The notes: a model not told the origin generated them from the letters alone. Positions 17,627 to 27,336 are shown, counted from the stretch's first letter. The stretch is DNA of 64,000 nucleotides from VXRJ01 sp965246995 (GCA_965246995.1 OZ252008.1:1488001-1552000), one strand, 5' to 3'. Numbers and translations are program-made.

Positions 17627-18578
17627 GGAGTTGCGCAAGGACCGCCTTGGCCTGCGCACCTTCCGCGGAATCAGGGTCGACGTCAAGGACCTGCTGGAAG
17701 TACATCTTGGCAGCTTCCGTATCCCCCCTGTTCAGGGCAACCAGAGCGAGCTGGAAGAGCGGCCTCCCCCAGTTGGGGTCCTTCGCGTGAGCTTTCTCGT
17801 ACCATCCGGCCGCCTCGTCAACCGCACCGCGGGCGAACGCCAGCCCGCCCATATTGTAGAGATCTTCCCGGCTGGCATCCAATCGCGATGCCGTCTCCGT
17901 GAGGGTCTCGCCTGCGGCCTCGAGGTTACCGGCCTCGAGGTTGACCCTCCCAATAGCAACCCTGGCGTCCGCATTTTCCAGGTCGTTCTTCAGCACCTCT
18001 TCGTACGCAGCAATAGCCCTGTCGTATTCGCGCGTGGCTCGATAGGAATGCCCGAGCGGAAGGTAGAGGTTGGTCAGTACGGGCAACTTGGCCAGGAGGG
18101 CCTCATACGCCACGATCGCCTGGGCGTACTGTTCTCGATTGAAAAGATCGTGAGCCGCACCGATCTCTGTTTCGACGACCTCCGGGTCGAAACCCTTCAG
18201 CGCTTCTTCACCTAGCGCGATCTCCAGCCCATGGCGGATTCTGGTGAGCGTGAAATCAACCGGCGGGTTGTTACCGCTCCGGAGTCGTACCGGCACTTCA
18301 TCGGCATAGTATCCCTCGAGCTCCGCCCTGAACTTCCATAGACCGCTCTGCAATCCCAGAATCGCGTACCGCCCACGGTCGTCGGTCGTCCGCTCGCTCG
18401 CGCTTCGTATGTCCGGATTCTCGGCCTTCACCAGCACACCCGGCATGGGATTGCCGGTCTCGTCCGTCACTACGCCGGTAAGTCGCCATCCCTGCGCGAG
18501 CGCAGGCGAGACCGTCGCGCCAAACCAAAGCGTGATGAGGACCGATCGCACGACGCAGCCACGAAAGCGCTTGTACAT
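17619..18578 (-). CDS. Exported protein with carboxypeptidase-regulatory-like domain and TPR repeats
   Basis: 319 residues. Signal peptide about 1-29 (LITLWFGATVSPALAQ); a regulatory-like beta-sandwich about 30-112 (TGVVTDETGNPMPGVLVKA, DDRGRYAILGLQSGLWKF); then five or so TPR repeats from about 140 to the end (QYAQAIVAYEALLAKLP, EYDRAIAAYEEVLKNDLEN). GAGGGGG lies six bases before the ATG. Probably a periplasmic or outer-membrane-associated binding protein; no enzymatic motif is seen. It is convergent with the module to its left, and its terminator overlaps its stop codon. Confidence 0.85.
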   Translation of the reverse strand: MYKRFRGCVVRSVLITLWFGATVSPALAQGWRLTGVVTDETGNPMPGVLVKAENPDIRSASERTTDDRGRYAILGLQSGLWKFRAELEGYYADEVPVRLRSGNNPPVDFTLTRIRHGLEIALGEEALKGFDPEVVETEIGAAHDLFNREQYAQAIVAYEALLAKLPVLTNLYLPLGHSYRATREYDRAIAAYEEVLKNDLENADARVAIGRVNLEAGNLEAAGETLTETASRLDASREDLYNMGGLAFARGAVDEAAGWYEKAHAKDPNWGRPLFQLALVALNRGDTEAAKMYFQQVLDVDPDSAEGAQAKAVLAQLQP

Positions 18579-18941
18579 AGCAGCCCCCTCGATGTAGCCG
18601 TCATCGCCTGCAAGTGTACAGTCTCCGACAAGCTACGGTTCCGGCCCGGTAGAGATCCTGGAACTGCACCATCCAGCTCCTGCGCCGTCTTGGCGACATC
18701 TGATGTTCCCCAGAAAGTTTACCATGGCAGTCATACCCAGTGTGAGCACTGTCAAGTTGACGATGACAGAACATTCTTCCGTAGGCTGAGGGCCGGCTGC
18801 GCATCCCACGGCGGGTGCTTCGTCTCGATCCGTCTCCGTCGCCGGTGTTCGGCTGTGGCCCACGCCTCCCTGGTCGCCGCTGCCCCATTTGCCGTCGTCG
18901 GTCCTTGTACTGGTGCGCAAGTTACGTGTCCGTGGCGGGGT
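18579..18941. other. Gene-free stretch at the left edge of the island
   Basis: 363 bases upstream of the TPR gene. I see no gene, tRNA or repeat. Short frames on both strands are arginine/serine-rich shadows. It must contain the promoter of the minus-strand TPR gene, but no clear -35/-10 pair could be picked. Confidence 0.4.
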
Positions 18942-19340
18942 TCACCGCGGACTCCTGGCGTGACGGGTCGTCGCCGACGCCGTGTAGATGAAGTCGCCGA
19001 ACTCCGAGGCATCGTCGTTCGCGGCGTTGGCCGCCGCGTGGAAGGTGACTGGCGTTGCGTCAACGGCGGGCGGACGCCATTCGACGGTCCAGGAGGTCGC
19101 CCCGGCGCCGGTGAGCGCCGTCCCCGGCTCGGTGTGCTGAGCGTAGGTCACGGCGTCCGGCCCGGCGGCGACCTGCACGCGCTGGTCGCCCTCCAGGGGC
19201 TGCAGGACGCCTGCCGGTCCGCCGGCGCCGTCCCCCGCGCTCACGCGCGCCGCCAACTTCCAGCGGGGGCGGCCAGCCATCTCCCCGTCATCGCGTTCAC
19301 GGCTCCGGAGCTCGACGCGGACCACGTCGCGGAGCTCGTC
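18942..19340 (-). pseudogene. Choice-of-anchor V / Reeler-like domain protein, C-terminal fragment
   Basis: On the minus strand the frame ending at 18942 contains a good match, from memory, to the secreted choice-of-anchor type V (Reeler-like) domain: YAQHTEPGTALTGAGATSW, VEWRPPAVDATPVTFHAAA, NDDASEFGDFIYTASA. About 110-130 residues survive. Its N-terminal side runs into the ISAzo13-type transposase near 19340, and no start is left. I read it as a resident gene broken by the island. Confidence 0.5.
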
Positions 19341-19349
19341 CGACGGCAC

Positions 19350-20930
19350 CGGAGACGCCGAGGCGCGCATCCTTGACCAGGCGACCGCCGCCCACTCCAT
19401 CGTGGAGTTGAAGGCGGAGTTCGACACCCTGAAGGCGTTTGGAGGGCCCCGGGCTCGGCGTGGGCCGTCGAAACGCACCGAGTTCTCCGCCGACACGATC
19501 ATCGCCTTGCTCCGCAACCAGACCATCGCCACGCTGCCCGAGGTGATGACGGCCCTCGGTCCCCACGCCAGCAGGCGCACCGCTTTTCGCAAGCTCAAGG
19601 ACCTCGACGCCCGGACCAGCTACTCGCATCGCGGCGGCTACTACACCCTCGATGCACTCGCCGACTTCGACGAGCGCGGCCTGTGGTCCTTTGCCGGGGT
19701 CCGCTTCTCCCACGCCGGCACCCTGATCGCAACCGCCGAGTCGTTCGTCAACCACGCCGCGGCAGGACACTTCGTCGACGAGTTGGACAACCTGCTCGCT
19801 GTCGGCACCCAGGACCCGCTGCGCAAGCTCGTCGGCGACGGGCGGCTGACGCGGCACAGGCTCGCCGGCCTCGAAGCGCTCAAGTGCGGGTGGGGCGGCG
19901 ACCGGCGCATCGCCCAACTGCTCGGCATCGACCCGTCGACGGTCGCCGCCGGCCGGCGGCAACTCGTCGAGCGCGACGTCGAAATCGACCGGGTGCGGCG
20001 CGCAGGCGGCGGGCGTCCGCCGACGAAAAAAAACGCCGGAAGTCATCGCCCACATCGAAGCCCTGATGGACCACGAGACGGCCGGCGACCCTCTCAGCGA
20101 CCTGAAGTGGACCCGCCGCACGACCGCCAAGGTCGCCGCCGAACTGGGCAAGCTCGGTACCGACATCTGCGCGCGGACCGTCGCCCGGCTCCTCAAGAAG
20201 ATGGGATTCTCGTTGCGGGTCAACCACAAGAAGCGTGCTGGCGCCTCGCATCCGAACCGCGACGACCAGTTCCAGCACATCACCGAACTGCGCGCGCGCT
20301 GCGCCGTCGAGAACACACCGGTCATCAGCGTCGACACCCAGAAAAAGGAACTCGTCGGCGCGTTCAAAGAACGCCGGCGCCAAGTGGGACCGTGCTCCCG
20401 TAATCGTCAAGGATCACGACTTCCGCTCCGAGGCCGAGGGCCTCGCCATCCCCTACGGGGTCTACGACACGCAGGCCAACACCGGCACCGTCTACGTCGG
20501 CGCTACGGCCGACACCCCGGCATTCGCCGTCGACTGCATCGAGAAGTGGTGGCGCACCGAGGGGCGCAAGCGCTACCCCGAGGCCAACTGCCTGCACGTT
20601 CTGGCCGACAGCGGCGGCAGCAACGGTTGTACGCCACGGGCCTGGAAATTCAACCTGCAACATCGGCTCTGCAACCGCCATGACCTGCGCGTGCGCGTCG
20701 CCCACTACCCGCCGGCCACGTCCAAGTGGAACCCGATCGAACACCGCCTGTTCTGCGAAATCAGCAAGAACTGGACGGGCCGCCCTCTCGAAAGCTACGA
20801 GACCATTCTCAAGTACCTGCGCACCACGCGCACGGCCACCGGACTGCGGGTGCGCGCGCATCTGGTCCGGAAAGCGTACGAGACCGGCGTCAAAGTCACA
20901 GATGCACAGATGAAAGGGCTGCGCCTCACC
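19350..20930 (+). pseudogene. ISAzo13-family (Rhodopirellula-type) transposase, two frameshifts
   Basis: Residues before the GTG at 19402 already look coding (ARILDQATAAH), so the 5' end is lost. The first part carries a winged-helix-like segment (TIALPEVMTALG-like, TSYSHRGGYYTLDALADFD). The transposase proper starts near 19880 (GLEALKCGWGGDRRIAQLLG) and runs into an A8 run at 20025-20033, where a +1 shift is needed (GGGRPPTKK to TPEVIAHIEALMDHE). A second +1 shift is needed near 20368 (ELVGAFK to NAGAKW). Catalytic-type D, D and E contexts are present (VISVDTQKKE, LADSGGSNG, WNPIEHRLF). The end, after MKGLRLTRD, is cut by an IS1380 piece. Confidence 0.75.
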
Positions 20931-20932
20931 AG

Positions 20933-21349
20933 GGACAGCAGGACGATGCGACGGACGGAACGGACGACCTGGACGCCGAGTTTGAGCAACCGGTCGCGCA
21001 GCCGAGGCACCTGTGCGTGGGCGCACGCGGTGTCGGCGGCGCGCAGCCGCAGTTCCTGCATGAGCACGTAGGCTGCGGCAGTCAGGAGTACGCGCAACTG
21101 GTTCGCCTCGAACTCGTGGCAGCTTGTGCGGTCGAGCTCCAGATCCTTGAGTTCCTTGATCCGGTTCTCGACGTCACCGTGGGCGCAGTAGACCCTTTCG
21201 TAGAGGAATTGCGGCGTCTGCCGCATGTTCGTCACGACGAAGCGCGGGTTGTCCCGCGGCTCGCGGTCCCCGAGGCGGACGACTTCGGCCTTGATCACGA
21301 CCCGGCGCGCGTGGTTCCACTTGCCCGCCGCATAGTGGGTGTCGGTGTA
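20933..21349 (-). pseudogene. IS1380-family transposase, C-terminal fragment
   Basis: Minus-strand frame without a start: YTDTHYAAGKWNHARRVVIK, then NPRFVVTNMRQTPQFLYERV, then HGDVENRIKELKDLELDRTS and a RLKLLKLGV-like tail. This is the C-terminal part of IS1380 (DDE_Tnp_1 type) transposases, including the region of the third catalytic acid (DVENRIKE). The N-terminal two thirds are missing; the upstream side abuts the 80-bp repeat at 21350 and the downstream side abuts the ISAzo13 remnant. Confidence 0.7.
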
Positions 21350-21429
21350 GGGGGATGTCCCGGACGCTGTTGAACTTGACGTGAAGCGGGTGGCGACTCC
21401 TCACCCTGTCTGTGGTAGGACAGGGGTGC
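21350..21429 (+). repeat. 80-bp inverted repeat, left copy
   Basis: Begins GGGGGATGTCCCGG and ends GACAGGGGTGC. It is the exact reverse complement of 22469-22548 over all 80 bases by eye. It contains the likely IS256 terminal repeat plus the untranslated leader just before the transposase start at 21453. Confidence 0.9.
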
Positions 21430-21452
21430 AACCAAAAGAAGGAGAGCCACCC

Positions 21453-22468
21453 ATGGCGAAGCATGACAGGCGGAGGACTTCCGGCCAACCCCCAAGCTCG
21501 CGACCCGTCACGATTCAGGTACCGCTGCCAGTACTCGGCGTGGTGAACGGTGTCCGGGAAGCGTTCCATGGCTTGTGCATCGCGACCGGGCTGCACGTCC
21601 TGGAGGCGATGATGGAGGCGGATCGGGAAGTCCTGTGCGGCCCGAAGGGGCGCCACCAGGTCGAGCGGACCGCGTGGCGCGGCGGGAGTGCAGACAGCCA
21701 GGTGACGCTTGGCGGGCGGCAGGTGGAGCTGCCGCGGCTCCGCGTGCGGAGCGCCGACGGCGAAGTCCCGCTGGTGAGCTTCCAATGGGCGGCGGCCACC
21801 GACCCGATGGACGAACACACGCTGGCCGCGGTCGCCGCCGGGGTGTCGATGCGCCGGTACGCGGGCACCTTGGACCCGGTGCCGGCCGACGTGACGGAGC
21901 GGGCGACATCGAGTAGCGCGGTGTCACGGCGGTTCGTGGCGCTGTCGACAGGGCGCCTCCAGGCGTTTCTCGGCCGGCCGTTGGGCGAGCTGGACCTGCG
22001 GGTGGTCTGCATCGACGGCAAGGTCTTCCGGGACCACTGCATGGTGATCGCGTTGGGGATCGACACGGCGGGCCGGAAACACGTGCTGGGCCTGCGCGAA
22101 GGCGCCACCGAGACCGCTGCCGTCACCACCGGCCTGTTGAGCGACCTGGTGACGCGCGGACTGCCGACGGACCGGACGTTGCTGTTCGTCGTCGATGGCG
22201 CTCAGGGGCTGCGGCGGGCCATCACCGACGTCTTCGGTTCTCGCGGTGTGGTGCAACGCTGCCAAGTCCACAAATATAGGAACGTAATCGGCCATCTGCC
22301 CGAGCGGCTGCACGCCTCTGTCAGCAAGGCGTTGCGGGATGCGTGGAACCTCGATTCGGCGGACCGCGCGGCGCGGGTGCTGGAGCGGCTGGCCGGGTCG
22401 CTGGAGCGCGACCACCCCGGGGCTGCGGCATCCCTCCGGGAGGGACACGAGGAGACGCTGACCGTGCA
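21453..22468 (+). pseudogene. IS256-family (Mutator type) transposase, C-terminally truncated
   Basis: Starts at ATG 21453 with AAGGAGAG eight bases upstream. The N-terminus is basic and disordered, followed by the family core: VCIDGKVFRDHCMVIALGID with the first catalytic Asp, FVVDGAQGLRRAITDVFG with the second, and CQVHKYRNVIGHLPE. Coding sense stops after EETLTVQ at 22468, exactly where the right 80-bp repeat begins. The usual last 60-70 residues (NPIENLNS-type region) are missing, and downstream codons are the repeat read backwards. Not expected to be active. Confidence 0.8.
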
Positions 22469-22548
22469 GCACCCCTGTCCTACCACAGACAGGGTGAGGA
22501 GTCGCCACCCGCTTCACGTCAAGTTCAACAGCGTCCGGGACATCCCCC
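22469..22548 (-). repeat. 80-bp inverted repeat, right copy
   Basis: Perfect reverse complement of 21350-21429. It replaces the 3' end of the IS256 transposase with an inverted copy of the element's own left end. This suggests either a second, oppositely oriented copy whose body was deleted, or an assembly chimera. Confidence 0.9.
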
Positions 22549-23455
22549 CAAAGCGCGACCGCCGTCAGCGGCCCCGCGATGGGACACACCACTGCCGCCA
22601 CGCTGGTCGCACTCTACGACCGGCGGCGCTTTTCCACGTCAGTGCCCGACGAACACCCCGCCCCGCACGGCTGGACACCGACCGCGACGTGGCATGGGCA
22701 CTGGCCGAGAACGCACTGTCGACCGCCGACGTCGACCGCCGCACCCGCCTGCAGGAAATCATCCTCGACGCCGTGAGCGACCTGCCCTGGTGGAACACGC
22801 CGGCCGAACCGGGCACCGCCAACGCGTACGCAGCCATCGATCGCGTGCACTGACTGACGGACAACACCGCACGGACCGCCTGCGGAAGCAGGGGCCAACC
22901 ACAGGCAGCCCGACCCACCGACCCGTACACTCCGGACCCGCGAAAGGACGCCACCGATGCACAAGGCCCCAACCGCCGACCGCCGCCGTCGCCCGACCCG
23001 CGCCGAGACGACCCGAGACAGCAGACCCGCCGCCGGGTCGATCCGGCCGGCAACATCGACGGCAACGTCGGCGTCCCCGACACGCTGGTCCCGCGGCGCG
23101 GCCGAGGCGCCGACCCAGGGCTGGCGGCTCGCCGAGACACCGCGGCTGCGCCCCGCCGCCGCCTGAACACGACGCAACAGACCCGCGAACCACCGAAGGT
23201 CCTTCCCATGTTCCTCGACACCCTCCCGGTCCACACCCCGGTCACCTACGCCGCCAGCGGCGAGGAACGCCACATAGCCGGACCTGTGGCTGCTGACGAC
23301 GCACATGCCTTCGGCGGCCTGAACGTCCTTCCGCGATCTTGCTGCGCACACCCCATGCCTTCGATTTTCCCCGTGTTTTCAAGTGTCTGGCCGGACTCTT
23401 GTCCCTTGCAGCGACCTCGACCCTGTAGACCTCTCCAGATCGCCCGCCGGGCGAC
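22549..23455. other. Unassigned island DNA with coding-like scraps
   Basis: No gene I can name. From about 22668 to the TGA ending at 22853 one plus frame looks coding (DTDRDVAWALAENALSTADV, LQEIILDAVSDLPWWNTPAE) but has no start and no recognised family. Possible small starts are ATG 22957 (behind GAAAGGA) and ATG 23208 (MFLDTLPVHTPVTYAASGEE), which loses sense after about 23275. Composition is very C-rich and unlike the flanking chromosome, suggesting transfer from another high-GC replicon. Confidence 0.35.
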
Positions 23456-23467
23456 AAGGAGGTAGGC

Positions 23468-23665
23468 GTGAAATTGCTGAAGCGGTGTCAAGTGGAGGCG
23501 ATCACCGGGCTTTCGCGCTCGACGATTTACGAAGGAGTAGAGGCGGGTTGGTTCCCCCGGCCAGTCCGAATCGGGCCGCGCGCGGTTCGGTGGTACGAGC
23601 ACGAGATTCTCGAGTACATCAAGAGCCGTCCTCGCGCCGGTTCCTCCCGCTTCCAGGGTCACTGA
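23468..23665 (+). CDS. AlpA-family DNA-binding regulator / excisionase
   Basis: 65 residues. A MerR-like helix-turn-helix typical of AlpA: KLLKRCQVEAITGLSRSTIY, then GWFPRPVRIGPRAVRWYEHE and ILEYIKSR. The GTG start has AAGGAGG five bases upstream, an excellent ribosome site. AlpA proteins switch on P4-type integrase genes and prophage excision; the integrase at 24193-25359 is its likely partner. Length is normal for the family, and this is one of the few intact genes of the island. Confidence 0.9.
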   Translation: MKLLKRCQVEAITGLSRSTIYEGVEAGWFPRPVRIGPRAVRWYEHEILEYIKSRPRAGSSRFQGH

Positions 23666-24192
23666 CGATGGGCACTCGAGTACGGCCACGGTGACACGCA
23701 GGGACTCATCCCGGCTGCCGGAGGCGAAGGTGGCCCGTGTGCGCGCCTCCCCTGTTCGATCTCCGGGGCCGGGTGACGCGGACATCGCGTGCGGTATCTT
23801 CGCCGGGCGGTCCGCAGAGCGTCCGGGACCGGTGACGGCTGCCGCTGAGTGGCGCAATCCCGCACGATCTCCAGTCGGTGCATTCAGGCGCCCATCGACC
23901 GGCGGTGCCGTTCCAACAGGCCGTCTCACCGCAACGCGTTGCGGCGGGTAGCGAAACACGCGCGGCGTTTTCGAGGTCGTCTCGTTCGGACTCGGGATGG
24001 CAGGCGCCCACGGGCGCTATGGTCGTCCGCGGTCGGCCCCTGGCCCGGCGCCGTTGATGGTCTCGATCACGCGGTCGATGATGCTCGCTGCGGCGATGCA
24101 GTCGCTCATCTTGGCAGGCGTCGGCGTGCTGATGTTGCGTGTACTAACAGTCGATGCTGAACACAAGGCGACCGTAGCTCCCCCCACGTCGC
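23666..24192. other. Gene-poor stretch between alpA-like gene and integrase
   Basis: 527 bases without a supported gene. The one plausible small frame is on the minus strand (MSDCIAAASIIDRVIETING, stop near 24017), but it has no good ribosome site and no known relative. This is where cargo genes or an attachment site would be expected; none is recognisable. Confidence 0.3.
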
Positions 24193-25359
24193 TCAGGTGT
24201 GAAGGGGGATCACCTCGGCGCGGCTGTCGGTTACGTAGGCTGCCCAGGCATTCATCAGGGCACGCCGCTTGTCGAACAGATCGGAGCGGGCATAGGACCG
24301 CTCCACGTCGGAACCTACACGATGCGCCAGTGCCATTTCGCAAATGTCGCGGGTGACGTTCGTCCGCTCGGATGCCCAAGTGCGGAACGATGACCTGAAG
24401 CCGTGCACCGTCGCACGGTCCCCGTACAGACGCTTGATCAGGTTGCCCAGCGTCGCCGCGGCGATGGTTTCCTTGCCCCCGCGGTTGGGAGACGCAAAGA
24501 CGTAGTCCGAGCCGCGGTCGACCGCCTGAGCCTCGACAATCGCCACCGCCGCGTCAGACAGGGGGACGCGATGCTCTTCGCCAGCCTTCATGCGCTGGGC
24601 GGGGATACGCCACTCTCGCGTGTCCATGTCGATTTCCGACCATCGCGCGCCGCGTGCCTCGCCACTGCGAACCGCGGTGAGGATCACGAACTTGAGACAG
24701 CCCTTGACGTTCGATGCGGCCGCGGATGCGCCGATAGCCTTCAGCGCCGCGCCAACTTCGCCATAGGGTAGCGCTGTATGGTGGTCGCGGTTCGTCTTGA
24801 CCACGGGAAGGGCGCCGGCTATCGCTTCCCCGGCATAGTTGAACTCGACGTGCCCGTGAGCCTGCGCCCACGCCAGCGCCGCACGAATCCAGGACCGCAC
24901 CTTGCGCGCAGTCGCCGCTTTCGCCGTCCAGATGGGCAGCAGGCAACGCAACACGTCTTCCCGCCCGATCCGGTCCACGCGGCGATCCATCAGGGAGCGG
25001 GCGTAGGTTTCCAGCGCAATCCGGCGAGCCTCGCCACTCCGCCCCTTCAACTGGCGCCCCTGGGCGGCCTTGTCGCACGCCATGCGGAACGTGGGAATCC
25101 GATGCTGCGGCGTGCAGGCGAACGGATCGCCCCCCCGGCGCGCGGCAACGCGGTTCTCGTAGGCTTGCTGGCGGGCCTGGGCCAGCGTGACGTACTTCGC
25201 CGAGCCGAGCCCGATATCCCGGCGCCGGCCATCGACCACCAAGCGCTGCACCCAGGACCGCGCCCCCGAGCGCTGCACGAACAGATACAGGGTGTTCCCG
25301 TCCGGGTAGCGCCCCGGCGCGGTCAGTCTCGCGAGCCCCTTGACCGTCAATCGCCCCAC
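24193..25359 (-). CDS. P4-type tyrosine recombinase / integrase
   Basis: About 388 residues. N-terminal arm-binding domain (DUF4102 type: GRYPDGNTLYLFVQ, RRRDIGLGSAKYVTLAQAR), central core-binding region, and C-terminal catalytic domain with R (LTAVRSGEARGARW), H-x-x-R (VHGFRSSFRTW), H (ALAHRVGSDVE) and the nucleophile Tyr (RSYARSD). Start taken as GTG 25359 because relatives begin with MGKLTVK; a GTG at 25395 would add twelve untypical residues. TAATAT at 25391-25386 on the minus strand is a candidate -10. It inserts the island by site-specific recombination; the target was probably the spacer after the quinoprotein gene, which is intact. Confidence 0.9.
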   Translation of the reverse strand: MGRLTVKGLARLTAPGRYPDGNTLYLFVQRSGARSWVQRLVVDGRRRDIGLGSAKYVTLAQARQQAYENRVAARRGGDPFACTPQHRIPTFRMACDKAAQGRQLKGRSGEARRIALETYARSLMDRRVDRIGREDVLRCLLPIWTAKAATARKVRSWIRAALAWAQAHGHVEFNYAGEAIAGALPVVKTNRDHHTALPYGEVGAALKAIGASAAASNVKGCLKFVILTAVRSGEARGARWSEIDMDTREWRIPAQRMKAGEEHRVPLSDAAVAIVEAQAVDRGSDYVFASPNRGGKETIAAATLGNLIKRLYGDRATVHGFRSSFRTWASERTNVTRDICEMALAHRVGSDVERSYARSDLFDKRRALMNAWAAYVTDSRAEVIPLHT

Positions 25360-25494
25360 TGGATCCCGTCTTTGACGTTCCCATGATATTACCACATTGG
25401 GAACCGGAACGGGTCGGACTCACGCGGGCTGGACGGGAACGGAGATTCAGGAGTATTCCCGGAAAATAAGGGGAAATCGGTATTAGTCGGAACG

Positions 25495-27336
25495 CTACGG
25501 AATACGATCCTGTTCTGGCAACGCGAAGGTGATGATCGTGTCGGTCGCGATCACCGTGACGAACTGCTTGCCGTTCACCTCGTAGGTCAGCGGGCTCGAG
25601 CGGATCGGCCGCGGCGCCTGGTGCCGGAACAACTGCTCGCCGGTGGCGGCGTCGAATGCATAGAATCCACCGTCATCCAGGCCCTGGAAGACCAGGTTGC
25701 CGGCGGTCGCCAGGTTGCCGCTCGCGCCGATGTGCTGCAGCGCCGGCAGCACCTGCTGCCACACCTCCTCGCCGCTCGCCGGTTCGTACGCGGTGAGCGT
25801 CGTCGCCGGCGGAAAGTCGGGGATCCGGCTCAGTTCCTCGTAGCTCTCCGTGTGCCCGACGCAACTGGGTCCCGCCTCGAGGGAATCCCCCACCGGACGC
25901 ACGACCAGTGAGACCGCGGCGTTCTTTCCGGTGACGTAGAGCAGGCCGGTCTGCGGACTGAACGCGGGCGATCCGAAGCTCGAGCCGCCGTGCGCGACGA
26001 TGTAGTGCGTGTCGGTCGAGTACGGCGTGTACATTTGCCGCAACCGCGGCTGTTGCTCGGGGTCATCCACCCAGGCGTACGTCGTGCAGAACGGTGTCAT
26101 CGGGACGCCGCGCGCGGTGTGCGGAATCGGCTGCGTCGGGTAGACCACCTCCCCCGGCACGTTCGTTTCGGTCGGCATGGCGGTTTCCACCATGGGGTTG
26201 ATCGGCTCACCGGTCTCACGGTCCCAGAGATAGAGCAGGCAGTTCTTGCCGGCCGCGCCCACGCCCTTGATGGTCTCGCCGTCTGCCCCCGTGACGTCGA
26301 AGAGCACCGGGCCGGTCACATGATCCCAGTCCCACAGGTCATGGTGGATCGCCTGGTAGTGCCACCGAAGCGCGCCGGTCTCCATGTCGAGGGCAATCGT
26401 CGAGTTCGTGAACAGGTTCGCGCCGGGACGCGCCGACCCGTCGTAGTCAGGTGAAGGGTTGCCGGTGTTCACATACACGAGGCCCAGCTCGGTATCGAGG
26501 GCCGGCTGGGTCCAGATGCCGCCGCCGACACGCTTTCCATCCCCCCACGTGTCACGGGCGATCTCCCAGCCGTCATCCTGCGGGCGTTGCGGGATCGTGT
26601 TGAAGACCCACTTGATGGCGCCGGTCTCGGCATCGGTGGCAATCACCAGACCGCCCGGGATGTGGCTCTCCGAGATCGCGGCGCCGAGGTACAGCGTTCC
26701 GTCGTGGTACGTGGGCGACGCGTTGATCCGGTAACCGAGGCTGAACGGATCGAAATCGGGCGGATAGATATCGGGATACTTCGATTGCAGGGCGAGGCCG
26801 ACCACGGGGAGGACGCCGCCTTCGCCAAATGTCTCGACCAGCTCGCCCGATGCGGCGTCGACTGCCACGACGCTGTTGCCTATGTAGGCATAGATGGTTC
26901 CCTCGGCATAGAGTGGTCCGCGGAAGCGATTCTGGCCCGTCAGTTCCATCTGAAGCTCGAGGGTCCAGATCTCGGCTCCGCTGGTTGCGTTGAGGGCGTA
27001 CATCGTCGTGCCGACATGGATGTACATGACCCCGTCCACGACGAGGGGCGTCTGCTCGGCTACGTCGAGCCCCGCCGCAAAACGGTACGTCCACTGTTCG
27101 GCGAGTTCTCCGGCCGACTGGGTGTTGATCTGATCCAGCTCTGCGTAACGGCGGTTGTACAGATCGATGTTGTGCGACATGAAGTTGGTCTGGCCACCCG
27201 CGGTGATGTCGGGGGGTGCGCTCTGCCGCGTGAGCTGGGTCTGACCGTTCGCCGTGCCCGGAGTGATCAGGGCCAGCCCGGCTATCAGGGGAATCAGGAT
27301 CGAGACTCCCGCGCCTGCGCCATGCCGTCTGCTCAT
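25495..27336 (-). CDS. Exported PQQ-dependent dehydrogenase-like quinoprotein
   Basis: 613 residues. Signal peptide about 1-32 (SILIPLIAGLALITPGTANG), then an eight-bladed beta-propeller with tryptophan-docking-type repeats (LNATSGAEIWTLELQ, IALDMETGALRWHYQ, FDAATGEQLFRHQ). Segments typical of membrane-bound or periplasmic glucose/alcohol dehydrogenases are present (QAIHHDLWDWD, VYVNTGNPSPDYDG). No heme motif, so electrons must go to a separate acceptor. Oxidises an alcohol or sugar in the periplasm; substrate unknown. Divergent from the response regulator at 27470. The island lies right after its 3' end. Confidence 0.85.
   Translation of the reverse strand: MSRRHGAGAGVSILIPLIAGLALITPGTANGQTQLTRQSAPPDITAGGQTNFMSHNIDLYNRRYAELDQINTQSAGELAEQWTYRFAAGLDVAEQTPLVVDGVMYIHVGTTMYALNATSGAEIWTLELQMELTGQNRFRGPLYAEGTIYAYIGNSVVAVDAASGELVETFGEGGVLPVVGLALQSKYPDIYPPDFDPFSLGYRINASPTYHDGTLYLGAAISESHIPGGLVIATDAETGAIKWVFNTIPQRPQDDGWEIARDTWGDGKRVGGGIWTQPALDTELGLVYVNTGNPSPDYDGSARPGANLFTNSTIALDMETGALRWHYQAIHHDLWDWDHVTGPVLFDVTGADGETIKGVGAAGKNCLLYLWDRETGEPINPMVETAMPTETNVPGEVVYPTQPIPHTARGVPMTPFCTTYAWVDDPEQQPRLRQMYTPYSTDTHYIVAHGGSSFGSPAFSPQTGLLYVTGKNAAVSLVVRPVGDSLEAGPSCVGHTESYEELSRIPDFPPATTLTAYEPASGEEVWQQVLPALQHIGASGNLATAGNLVFQGLDDGGFYAFDAATGEQLFRHQAPRPIRSSPLTYEVNGKQFVTVIATDTIITFALPEQDRIP

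Noticed and set aside
18690..19376. Plus-strand reading frame of about 228 codons
   Set aside because: It is antisense to the recognisable choice-of-anchor domain fragment and has the composition of a shadow frame.
22469..22548. Continuation of the IS256 reading frame through the right inverted repeat to a stop at 22853
   Set aside because: The codons there are the reverse complement of the element's own leader followed by foreign sequence; not a genuine C-terminus.
24017..24109. Minus-strand 30-codon frame after the integrase (MSDCIAAASIIDRVIETING...)
   Set aside because: Looks mildly coding but has no ribosome site, no known relative and is too short to support.
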